Source of the DNA: Cannabis sativa
Lineage: Eukaryota; Streptophyta; Magnoliopsida; Rosales; Cannabaceae
Reading direction: 5' to 3'
DNA: 64,000 nucleotides
NCBI RefSeq assembly: GCF_029168945.1
Contig: NC_083604.1
Span: 34,467,686 to 34,531,685 of the forward strand
A program made the translations under genes and the position numbers. Below the pieces are notes generated by a model. The model saw only the letters and a list, made by a program, of their open reading frames with translations. It was not told where the DNA came from and did not search any database. Each line of letters opens with the position of its first letter. The stretch's first letter is position 1. This document shows, in pieces, positions 48,044-58,860 of the stretch.

Positions 48044-49860
48044 AACTCCCACTTGCACTAATATAAAACAAACTGTGCAAATAGGTCAATCTGATGTCTT
48101 GATCTTCAGATCAAGTGTAGTATATTTGAATCCACCCAACGTTCTGGAAACTAGTTCATAAAAACTCTTATGAAACATCCTTTACAATATGCTTTACTCA
48201 TCAAGGGATACTGAAATCTTTACTGTTTGAAAAGTACATCTGAATAAACAGAAGACATATCTCTCATATTTTTAAAATATGTAATTGAGATAATACAGTG
48301 TAGACTTTCTTCAGCAATATAACTTTCTGGTATTTTTGAATAGACAAAGTTATAATTCTTCTCTGGTAGAGCTTGAATTATTATAAAATAATTCCTCCAC
48401 CCCCAAAGTAAGCACCATCTCATAGAAATTTTGAAATTAGATGGTGAGATACAAAGACATCTGATACACAGTTCCTTAATATCTAACATATAGATCACTT
48501 TCATAAATCCTTCTTGAATATCTTCTAATGTCTCTATTTGATTACATCTCAGATAGCTCCCACTCAATAGCAGATGTCTGGTTAAATAATACTTTTAACC
48601 TCTGATTGTTTGGAGAGTTACCTAGTTGTGACTTTTGTATTAGTCTAAAACATTAAGTTAAGACTAAGTCATCAACACAGCACACTAGTATTTGAAGTGA
48701 AAAATACATGCCAGAGATAAAGTAATCAAAATTAAGATACCATCAAATTTTATGAGGATTAAGAATTCTTGGTTCAAGTCATTCGAATGGACTGAACTAG
48801 AGTTCTTTATCTTATTCTCATAATTCTGATAAGCTATTCCTATCCATGTGAATGGTTAGATTTGCTTTTCAGTAGAGTTCTTAAGTACCTATCACAAGTG
48901 TCAACCTAATGAAGATGGGTATAGAATTTTAAAATTCTCCCACTCAATTAAGGTAGTGTGAAACTTTAACAAAGAACTTTCAAAGGTATCAAACTTTTAC
49001 TTACAACAGTAGAACGAAATGCAACATACAATCAAGATCAAGAATTTATATTGACAATAGCTGACTCATTATATTACTTCCATGTTTAAAGAAAATATGT
49101 GTTACATAGGAAATTGTGGAATAGACTCCCCCCCTAAGAATATACATATAGGGTACTATGGATAACCTCCACCCCTAAGTATATAGAGATTATGATCCAC
49201 CCCTAAAGGTTGTAAAGATCATTATTCTCTTAGTGTGATAGAGTTTATGTGGAGTTGAATACTATCCAGAGTTCATTAGATATAAAAGATCATTGAACTG
49301 CATAGTTTTCTTAACTTTTCTCCACCCCTATCAGATCAAAAGATCCTTTTATTAAACAAATTCTTAATAATTGTATGAGAATTAACAATTATTAATAAAC
49401 ATAGAAATAGTTTCTATTGTTTATTCAATATAACTCTATGAAGAGTTGTAAATATTATAGAATTTGCATCAATAATAAAAACACTTACACATACAAACAT
49501 ATAAATATAATGTGGTAATAGTTGATTAAGATAAAATAAATGAAGCTCAATCTCATAAATTGCAATGGTGATTTCGAAAATAAAAAACTTTATTAATAAT
49601 AAAATAAAAATTTATTGCAACAATATGAGAAGAACAGGGATAAATATCCCTAACTTAAATTTGAAATCCAAATTGTCTTTAAACTAAAACAATTAATTCA
49701 AAAATAAATTGAAGAGCTTCATCTTCATCTGGACGATTTCACCCTTTTATCCAGCTTTCTGATCCAACTCATCTGAGTTCAAGTAGCTTGGCCTATAAGA
49801 AGAAGAAAACAAATAAACAAAGTTAGTCCAGAATCATAAATCCAATTGGATAATAATTCA
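48044..49860 (-). other. Pol-less 3' region and PPT of D
   Basis: The rc of 48058-48044 is the PPT gtgcaagtgggagtt. The RNase H vestige gatggtgcttactttggggg is at about 48420-48400. It carries one copy of the 69-bp unit that is duplicated in A (49130-49210). The protease vestige (WIYDSG frame) is near 49835. Confidence 0.7.
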
Positions 49861-50736
49861 CTAAAACTCTTGAAGTTTATAAATGGAAATACCTTGTTTC
49901 TTTGCAAGAAGTTTAGGACACTGGGGTTTCCAGTGACCTTTCTCATTGCAGTAGAAACACTTTCCTTTAAGTGTAGCATAACCAGAAGGAGAAGCCTTTT
50001 TATTCTTCATGGCTTTAGTTTGCTTCTTGGTGTTGTTCCACTTCCTCTTCGATTTGGGCTTTGAAGCAGAGGCAACATTTGCTTCAGGTTTCATCGTCCC
50101 ATTACCATTTCCAGGATTGTGAGGTTTACTCCCTTTCTTCTTGGGTCCTCCAATCAAATTTTCATAAGTTTGAAGGTCATTGACTAATTCATGAAAGTCA
50201 ATTTCCTTCTTATTCATGACATAATTTGATGTGTATGGTAGAAATGCTGGAGTCAGGCTATTCAAGATAAGGCTTACTTGAGTAGCACTGTCCATTTCAG
50301 CACCATGATCCTGGGCTTCTTGGAAATAACTTGACATTAGGAGAACATGGTCACGCACGTTTTAATGAGGTTCCATCCGTGCATTAATGTACTTCTTAGT
50401 CGCGTCAAAGCGTGACTGAAGTGATGCCTTACCGAGTAGCTCATTTAACTTCGTCATAACTTCAGCAGCCTTCTCGGTTTTAGAAAATCGAGTTTTGAGG
50501 GTGTCAACCATGCTACAAAGCATAAAGTATAGAGCTTTGTCATTTGCTTTCTGCCAACGCTCATACTTTTCTTTCACAGCTTTGGAAGCATTGTCCCCAG
50601 GCACTTCAGGTGACGGCTCAGTTAAAACAAACAAGGCACTTTCTCCTATGAGAGCAATATTAATGTTCTCATTCCACTTATTAAAGTTAGATCCATTCAA
50701 CTTATTTTTTGTCAACAGTGGTAACATGGGATTCAT
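49861..50736 (-). pseudogene. gag: Copia gag of D with one stop
   Basis: Very close to the gag of A over its whole length, in one frame, but CAA in A is TAA here at 50364-50362 after NARMEPH. CCHC knuckle CFYCNEKGHWKPQC is intact. The frame ends YKLQEF, three codons beyond A's stop. The single stop and close match suggest recent inactivation. Confidence 0.88.
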
Positions 50737-51430
50737 TTTGATAATACAGGATACTACAAAATAATAGAAATCAACATATAGAAATTAATAATGGTTTAAC
50801 ACAAAATCAATTCAGAAATTATAAGCACATAGCAAGTAGGAATGATATGAGAAAATACTTAAAAAATTCAATCCTAAATAATTTCCAAGGTTTTTCAACA
50901 AACTGATATCAGTGTCCCGTTTAGGCGAGAGTCAAAGATACCATCCATTGAATAGAGTTGGCAGCTCATCTAAAATGTTAAACATTCTAGCAACCTTTTA
51001 TTCGATCAAGATTGGAATCCAGCGTTGTCCCGTTTAGGTGAGAGTCAAGGCTATTCTATCTTATGAGCTTCTACCATTGTTTCGCAATTTGCAAGTCAAA
51101 TATGGTCGCCACTATTAGGGTGATCTATACCATATAAAACACTTACAAACCACTTATCATGCGAGATTAAACGGTGCGAAATTGCTAATGAACGTTCCTC
51201 CATTAGGGAGGATTACTCACTAAAACAAACGCGGTGTAAAACCCACAATGGAGATCGAATATCTTAATAATAATAAAGCTCATTCTTTAAAATGTATTTT
51301 CTTTATTATTCTAATAAATAAATTCTCATTAAATTCGAAATTTTGAATTGAAATTCAAAAATAAGAATTTAATATAATATTTATAAAATTACACTTAGAT
51401 GGTGATTGAAATAAATTTAATTATTTCCAT
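50737..51430 (-). other. Leader modules of D
   Basis: Minus-strand copies of the conserved block: CTAAT hairpin 51196-51212 (6-bp stem), a weakened one at 51109-51122, motif GACTCTCGCCTAAACGGGAC at 50913-50933 (exact) and 51026-51046 (one change), and palindrome ACTGATATCAGT 50902-50913. Confidence 0.75.
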
Positions 51431-51936
51431 CTGAGTTGAGCCTAAGCATATCTGGATTTAGATTCTTTTAATCTTAAGATCAACTACTGATATTGACTTG
51501 GAAAGATATGTATAACGGTAAGTTTGTAATATCTTAACTTAGTTGCAATATCGGTCCAGTCCAATGTATACTCCATACATTCGAAACTAGTATACTTTAC
51601 TAATGTCCTGGAAAGAACATAACACTTACTCCAAGTACAAGTATACATTATCGTTGATTATCACATTAGTGTAAACCCAATAACACTGATGAAACAGGGA
51701 CCAAAACTTTTGATTCATATGATCACAATCACATTCCACTGTGTTGACGATACTGTAATTGTGAATAAACATATGATCTGGATTTAACTGATTTTGTGTG
51801 TATGAATGTAATAAACATATTAAACATATTAAACAATTAGCATGTAGAATTCGTGCAAACATCAATCACTTCAAATTTCTTATATTGATAACTAATCAGA
51901 TTGTAAAGAGTTTTATTTAGGGCATAAAACCCAACA
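51431..51936 (-). repeat. Truncated 5' LTR of D
   Basis: 506 bp corresponding to the first part (U3) of the LTR, ending cccaaca at 51936 on +. It has no promoter or PBS. Confidence 0.85.
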
Positions 51937-52024
51937 GTCCCAAGGGGGCAAAGCGTCGCTTTCACGCTGCATGTTGTAGGTGCAAGAGGTGGCATTGCAC
52001 CTTGTACCCTTGTCTTATATCAAG

Positions 52025-52355
52025 TGGTCCCCGTTGCAGGAGGGCAGTCCCCGGTTACAGGAATGTTATCCCTAGTTACAGGCATGTGGTCCCTAGTTAC
52101 CGGTTGTAGGAGGGTGGTCCCTGGTTGCAGGCAGGTGATCCTTAGTTACAGGCATGTGATCCCTGGTTACAGGCATGTGGTCCCCAGTTATAGGTTGCAG
52201 AAGGGTGGTCCTCGGTTGTAGGTATGTGATCCCCAATTACAAGCCTGTGGTCCCCAGTTACAGATTATAGGAGGGTGTTCCAAGCTGTAGACATGTGATC
52301 CCCAATTACAGGCATGTGGTCCCCGATTACTGGTTGTAGGAGGGTGGTTGCAGCA
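52025..52355. repeat. Minisatellite, period about 21 bp
   Basis: Imperfect units of the form tgrtccccagttacaggcatg, alternating with longer units ending in ttgtaggaggg. Roughly 14 units. A 21-base period is 7 codons, so frames stay open on both strands without being genes. Confidence 0.82.
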
Positions 52356-52873
52356 TACCCTTGGTCGGGTCCTCAGGCCTTGCAGGTTTGTTCCACTGCT
52401 ACTCATATCTTCTCACTTTCAAAGACTTAGGTTGCATTGTTGTACGCTTTTCCCTTGCATCTCATGTCATTTTATTCCTCCTCCAATGTTATTCTCATCA
52501 ATATGCATTCACCTCTCACCTTACACTTACAGCCCCCAAAACACACACACAACACACACAATGGCTCGCATGGGAGGCCCCCACAAGGGCTCGCATGCGA
52601 GCCCTAATGCATAACACACATGGAACACAACACACACACACACACAGCTTGGATGCGAGCCCCCACTCGCACACGCATGCACTCGCACACACTTGCACTT
52701 GAAACACATGGCTTGAGTCCCCCACTCATATGCACATGCACACTCACATGCGAGCCCCTCATGGGCTCGCAACCTCGTATGATAGCCCCTCGTTACTGTG
52801 GATCGCATGGATGCTCCACCACTTCTGTAAAGGCTCCACGGCTCACCCAAATGCTTCCCAACTTGTCCAACAG

Positions 52874-52953
52874 CTCATGGGCTCACACAATGTCTCATGG
52901 GCTTGCACAATGTCTCATGGGCTTGCATAATAGCTCATGGGCTCGCACACCCA
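52874..52953. repeat. Four tandem 20-bp units
   Basis: Units start ctcatgggct at 52874, 52894, 52914 and 52934, exactly 20 bp apart, with a few changes between units. Confidence 0.85.
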
Positions 52954-53573
52954 GTTGTCACAATTCAGCAATCATAGTATTTTGGCCATAACTCGCTTGA
53001 TATATGTCGGAATTTAACAATTCAAAATGAGTAGGAAAGATGGGAAAGAGATCTATGGAATATATGTTTATAACAAGGATCTAATTCCAAATGCGTAATT
53101 ATGAGAATCCTCTAACAATTATAACCTAGTAAGTTGATCTTATTAGCTCTACTCATGAGTTATTATGGAGTTGACCTCCAAGTTGCGTGGATATACCTTA
53201 AGACTTGCCAGAATTGATCCTTATTATTAACGAGCCCTAGGCTACACCATTGATTCAGTCAATCCTTAACCAACTCTTGCAGGCAATGTCTCTCGACTGT
53301 CGAGACTAATTGTTGACTAATCTTGAAAATTTACTCTACCAATTTTTGGGGTTAACACTTGCTCCCCAGTCTATAAGAACTCCTTTAAGTGTTCTTGTTG
53401 ATTAAGTGAATTGGGGCTTTTCTTGGGTTAAGTGTAAGCCTTACCTTCTCTATGTTTTTCAAGGATGTGCCCACTATACATAGGGGACCTGCCTTGCTTC
53501 AGTTTCACTTCATATAAACCTTGAAATATCGGAAAATTCTTCTCACCTTTTCTAGGAGGTCTCAGGTTTGAAC

Positions 53574-55775
53574 TGTTGGGTTTTGTGCCCTAAATAAAAC
53601 CCATTTTTATATAATCAGAATTACTTATTAATAAAGATATGAAATAACATTTTATGTTGCATGGTTCACATGATTTATTTCATGATTATATATAATGTAT
53701 GAATTCAACTTAAGTCCAGAACATATGAATTTGTTAAAGATTATAGTGTTGTTAGCACAGTGGAATATAATCTTAATTATATGTTTGAAAGTTTATTCCC
53801 TGATTTGTCAGTTCACTGGATTTAGACTGACATGGTATAATCAGCGATGGGTATTCTTACACCTTGGAAAAGTGTTATGTTCTTTTCTGGACATTGGCAA
53901 AGTTTACCAGTATCGGATGTATGGAGTATACATCAGAAGAGACCGATATTGAACTTTGATTAGATATATTAAAATTTACCTAATATCTATTCAATTCAAT
54001 ATCACCTTGATCCTAGATCAAATGATCTTAATCCTGATTTGTTTAGGTTTCGATCTCAAGAGTACTATACATGTTCTTTGATTTGTTAGTTAAGCCTACT
54101 TTTGGGTCAGGGTGATACGTACATTTTGGGAACATGATACTATAATTGTGTGGGAGCGCTAACATAAATATGGAATCTATAACTTCTATAGGAATTTAGA
54201 AGTGAAACGATGATATCCTTCGAGCTTGGCTAAACAGAGATAAATGGTGGAGATCTCATTTCACTTCGCTAAAATATCATTTATATGGACCTAAGTGTTT
54301 TAAGGATAAAATACATTAAAGGTGTAACGGTAATTTATTGCCCATTCAATGTAGATCATCTATTAGAGGGTCATTGATTAAATTAGGATTATAGCAATGG
54401 ATAACTAATAACGTATCTATATCCTGGAACATATAGAGCGTTCTATATGACTGAGAGTGCAGTTTCAAGTTCTAAGTGTGGATTCAATAAGGAATTAATA
54501 AGTTAGGGAATTTACTTGGTAAATTCGGTTCGACTTATTGGAAGCTCGGTTTATATAGGCCCATGGTCCCCATACTAGTTGAGACCATACTACTTGTAAG
54601 ACTCAGTTAATTGATTTTGATTAATCAATTATAATTTTAAAAGTTAGACTAAGTCTAGTTTATGAATTTTCACTATGTTATGGCTTGATTGTGAAGAAAT
54701 AGTGTTTTGGGGTTTATTTGTTAATTGGGGTTTATTTGTTAATTAAGAGACTTTATGGAGTCTAATTAATAAATATTATAAACGACACTTTTATTTGATA
54801 GTTATTTTAATTATTAAATTTCAATAAGGAATTAATAAGTTAGGGAATTTACTTGGTAAATTCGGTTCGACTTATTGGAAGCTCGGTTTATATAGGCCCA
54901 TGGTCCCCATACTAGTTGAGACCATACTACTTGTAAGACTTGGTTAATTGGTTTTAATTAATCAATTATAATTCTAAAGTTAGGCTATGTCTACTTTATG
55001 AATTTTCACTAAGCAAGGGCGAAATTGTAAAGAAAAGAGATTCTAGGTTTATTTATTAATTAAGATACTTTATATGTCTAAATTAATAAACATATTAAAT
55101 GACAATATTATTTAATAATTATTTTTAAGTTATTAAATAATTAGAATTGGCATTTAAATGGTTAAAATTGGAAAATTGGCATTTTTGAGAAAATGGGAAT
55201 GAAAAATAACAAAATGGGAAAGTTGCAAAGTGAGGCCCAATTTCCTTATTTGGCCGCCCACTATGCAAGCCCTTTACAATGTATTTTTCCATTATTTTAA
55301 TGCCATACAATTCTAACATAAACCTAGAAGGCATTCTATAAATAGAAAGTATTGGCTTCAGGAAACTCATGACTTGCACATTGTTGCTTTCAGAAAAAGC
55401 CATGCGCCACTTTCCTCTCTCTTTTCTTCTCTTTGAATTTCGAAATCCTTGAAGTGATAGAGTAGTGCCCACACACATCAAGTGGTATCTCAATCATAGT
55501 GTGTAAGACTGTAGGAGAATCCAAACAACAAGAAGGAGAATCAGCATCAAAGGAAGGAGAGAAAGAGATCTAGATTCAGATCTTGATAATGCTCTGCTAC
55601 AGAAATGAATCAAGGGCTAGAGATCTGAATGGAAGGAGTCATTATATTCCGCTGCACCCAATGTAAGGTTTACTAAACTTTATATATGTTTATTTCATTG
55701 TTTTAGAATTCATATTAGGATGTTAATAAAACATACTTGGTAGTAAATCTAGATCCTGGTAAAATATTTCCAACA
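53574..55775 (+). repeat. 5' LTR of E with internal duplication
   Basis: 2,202 bp, about 300 bp longer than the other LTRs because a segment beginning tcaataaggaattaataag at 54484 is repeated from 54821 (337-bp spacing). TATA box CTATAAATAG is at 55336-55345. Confidence 0.88.
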
Positions 55776-55777
55776 AC

Positions 55778-55795
55778 TAGCACCAGAGCCATGGT
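55778..55795 (+). other. Primer-binding site of E
   Basis: TAGCACCAGAGCCATGG, 2 nt after the LTR. It is the same PBS variant as in B with one change. Confidence 0.78.
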
Positions 55796-58700
55796 AATGA
55801 TTTACTTTCATGAAATATGAATTAAAACGATATTTTGTGTTGATTTGGATGGTTTCATGTTGGTTTATGTGCTTATGTGATGAATGTATGTGTTGTACGA
55901 AATTTTTCCATGGAAAATATTTTTTCTATTTTTGAAATTATTTTATTTGGATTCCTTGTGAAAAATTAAGCAATTTTTATTTTTGCGGAACTTGATTTCA
56001 AGGCTGTCAAGATGGTGCTCGTGAGCACCAGGCACTCGGTCTGAACAAGCCCCATCCGCGCGCGTGACACGCCCAGACGACCCTGCTGATCCGCCCACGA
56101 TCACCCTGCCAGCGCCGAAGAATGCCGCACAGCCACCCTGCAATCTCCTCGCTCCGCACGCGTTTGGGGCTGCTTGCAGCCTCCTGGGCTGCTGCATGCA
56201 GCCTCTTCTAGCAGCCAACCCACAAATTGCAATTTTTGTGTGGTTTTCCCAAAAAATCCAATTTTTAATGGGATTGTTTTCCAAAATCAAATATTTCAAA
56301 TTTTAAATATTTCCAATTATGGTAAGATTTAAAAATTTGTTAAATTCTACAATATTTATATATTATTTAATTATAAGATTAGATATTTTGATATCCAACA
56401 TATTTTAAATTAAAAGATAACTTTGTCTTTTTATTTAATATATTATATTAAAATTATCTTATATGACAAATTAAATAATTAATAAATTTGAAATTAAAAT
56501 AGATATCTTTATAGATACACTTACCATAATATTTTCAAATTCAAAATTTGTTATTTTGTTAAATATTTAATTATTTATAAATTATAAGTTTAAAAATGAT
56601 ATTTTTCTATATATATATATCATTTTTTTCTTATTGGAAATTTATAAATCATATCTTAAATATTTAAATAACTTAGATATTTTGTAGAAATTTTTAAAAT
56701 TGCTTAATTTGAGATATTTTGACATATAGTTATGGTAATTATTATTTATTTATTATTTTATTCCTAAAATAATAATTATCTAACCAAATCTATTTTAAAA
56801 TTAGTTTATTTTATTAAATTATAAGATTTGAAAGTGATATTGTAGATTCTTTCTTTCAAATCATTAATCTTATTTGATATTTAATTTAATTTGATTCAAA
56901 TAAATCTAGATACTTTAAAATTAGTTTCCTTTATTTTGAGATTTTAAGGTTTGTTTTAACAACCCTAAATTTTCAAAAATTTAGTAGGCTAGTTTAAAAA
57001 ACAATAATTTGATTATATTAATATCTTGTTTCACATCTGTTACATGGACAATGTTTGTTTATTTAATTATATTGTTTATTCAAAAACCTTTTTTAACAAA
57101 CCTATTATTTATTTGATTTAAATTGCTATGATTAACTTGTTGACAGATCCAATGATCTGATTTTAATCATAGTCCAATTGTCAATAGATCTTATAAATAA
57201 TTTGTAACAGGTAAATTTTGTACTTCTTTCATCTGTGTAAACCTAGTCACATGATAGGGCCCATCCAAATGATTTGACCTGTGTGAGCCTATATGTTTTC
57301 TATTGGGCTTAGATGCATATAGGAAGCCCATTTAAGTTTTACTAAGTGAATGGACTAGGTTGCTAAAATAAAATTTGACATAAGTAATTTTATTTAGGCC
57401 CAATTAGATTTGGGCTTATTCAATGAATGACAATTGTTTATTTAAAGGTTAAATTCCTCTCTTTTGGGCCTTGTGTGAGAGTGGGGGGCCAATAAAAGTG
57501 GGTACGACATACTGAACCCAGCTCCCCCTCACATGAACTACCCCAATTGTGAAGGCCCATTTGCCTTATTTAAATAATTGTATTAGGTTAATTATATTAG
57601 TCTAACCTAATTAAAATTGAATTAGCAATATAATTAACTTTTAAAATATATGAAATTTATTGTTCATTTTAATATTTTAAAGTTAATTTTAGAAAAACAC
57701 TTAGTTAATGATATATATTCTAGATAGTTATTTCTATACTAGTTATTATTTCTAATATTAAAATAAGAAAATATCATTGATTGTGAAATTAATTGTTTAA
57801 TAATTAATTTTGGTACAATCCAAGTTTAGTATATTTTCCTAGTATTAAACTAGAATTAATAATTAAGTTTCATCTATACTTAATTATTTATTTCTTGAAT
57901 TTAATACATTTAATTAAATTAAAAATTTCAACATGTAAGTTGATTTTCATCATTATACTTAAATATTGTTATTTTCATGTTATTTAATAAAGTTGAAAAT
58001 TATCTTAAGTTTGGAATCTTATTTTAGAATAACTTTAATCTGAATAATTTTCAAAATATATTTTATTTTATTTTATTAATCTTTTTTCCCACAATTTCGA
58101 AATTGCATTTCTTTAATGCAGAAATTTCGAATTCTATTTGAAAAATAGATTAAAGTTGAATTTTTTTTTTAATTTTGGACCAACTTAAATCAATGATTTT
58201 TTCATTTAATGATTAATTAAAATAAATGAACTAAAATATATTATAATTTGAAATTGAATTAGTTAGTCAATGAAAGTCTAGATAGTTATTATCGGCTTTG
58301 CTTGAAGTATTTTTCTAGTGATATTTAATTAAATAGAAAATTAATATTTGAGTTGATTCTTAATCATGATACTTAAATATTTGAAATTTTTCTTAAATAT
58401 TTAATTAAATAGGAAAATTTTATTTTTGTTGTCAATTAATTTTATTAATTAATTTTGGGTCAACATAAAATTAAGATAATTTTTCTAGGATTTATTTTTA
58501 TTTTATTTTAAAGCATTTTCAAAAGTAGTATTCTTATACACTTCATTTTTCGAAATGCAATATATATTTATAGAAAATTAAATTTGAGTTGTAAATTAAT
58601 TTAAATTAATTTTGAAACAACTTAAATTGAATAATTTTCTAAATATTTATTGGAAATTATTACTAAGATGGAAATAATTCACGTTATTTTCATATCCAGC

Positions 58701-58860
58701 TAAGTATAATTTATAAATATTACATTAAAATTTATAGTTAGAATTTTTTATTCTAAATTGGAAATTTTAATTAAATAAATATATATTTAAAATAAATTGA
58801 TTAAAATAAATATTAGAAGAAAATACAACTTTCATAAAATAATGAGCTTTATTATTAGGA
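55796..58860 (+). other. Long untranslated leader of E
   Basis: AT-rich, noncoding. GC-rich island at 56000-56215 with stem-loops TGGTGCTC/GAGCACCA (56013-56030), GGCTGC/GCAGCC (56168-56181) and GGCTGC/GCAGCC (56187-56203). Stem CCTATATG 57288-57295 / CATATAGG 57316-57323. Hairpin TGGGCCTT 57465-57472 / AAGGCCCA 57552-57559. Confidence 0.77.

Larger units (their letters stand above)
48044..51936 (-). mobile_element. Gag-only copia derivative D
   Basis: Minus strand: truncated 5' LTR 51936-51431, a short piece of leader, modules, gag 50736-49861, pol-less tail and PPT 48058-48044 next to LTR 48043. The structure parallels A. A deletion joining leader to LTR at about 51431, at shared 'ctgag', removed the PBS, most of the leader and about 1.4 kb of LTR. 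Confidence 0.85.
51937..53573. other. Unassigned DNA between D and E with simple and palindromic repeats
   Basis: The only long stretch without LTR element homology that I can see. It contains a 21-bp-period minisatellite (52025-52355), CA runs (about 52538-52560 and 52628-52645), a GGGCTCGCA palindrome field (52560-52950) and four 20-bp tandem units (52874-52953). Short open frames on both strands follow from the repeats; I see no convincing gene. It ends at the E LTR. Confidence 0.6.

Noticed and set aside
48220..48567. 115-codon ORF (minus) in D, partly shared with 17849-18076 in A
   Set aside because: The DNA resembles eroded RNase H sequence read in another frame; the frame breaks differ between copies, so it is not a conserved gene.
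52025..52355. CRISPR-like spaced repeats
   Set aside because: Units are contiguous and imperfect with no unique spacers, and the DNA is plant nuclear.
52024..52406. ORFs on both strands across the minisatellite
   Set aside because: A 21-bp period keeps frames open by itself; the peptide is a simple 7-residue repeat.
55943..56306. ORFs on both strands over the GC-rich island of E
   Set aside because: A GC-rich patch in AT-rich DNA gives chance frames. It lies within an untranslated leader and is not shared as a frame by other copies.
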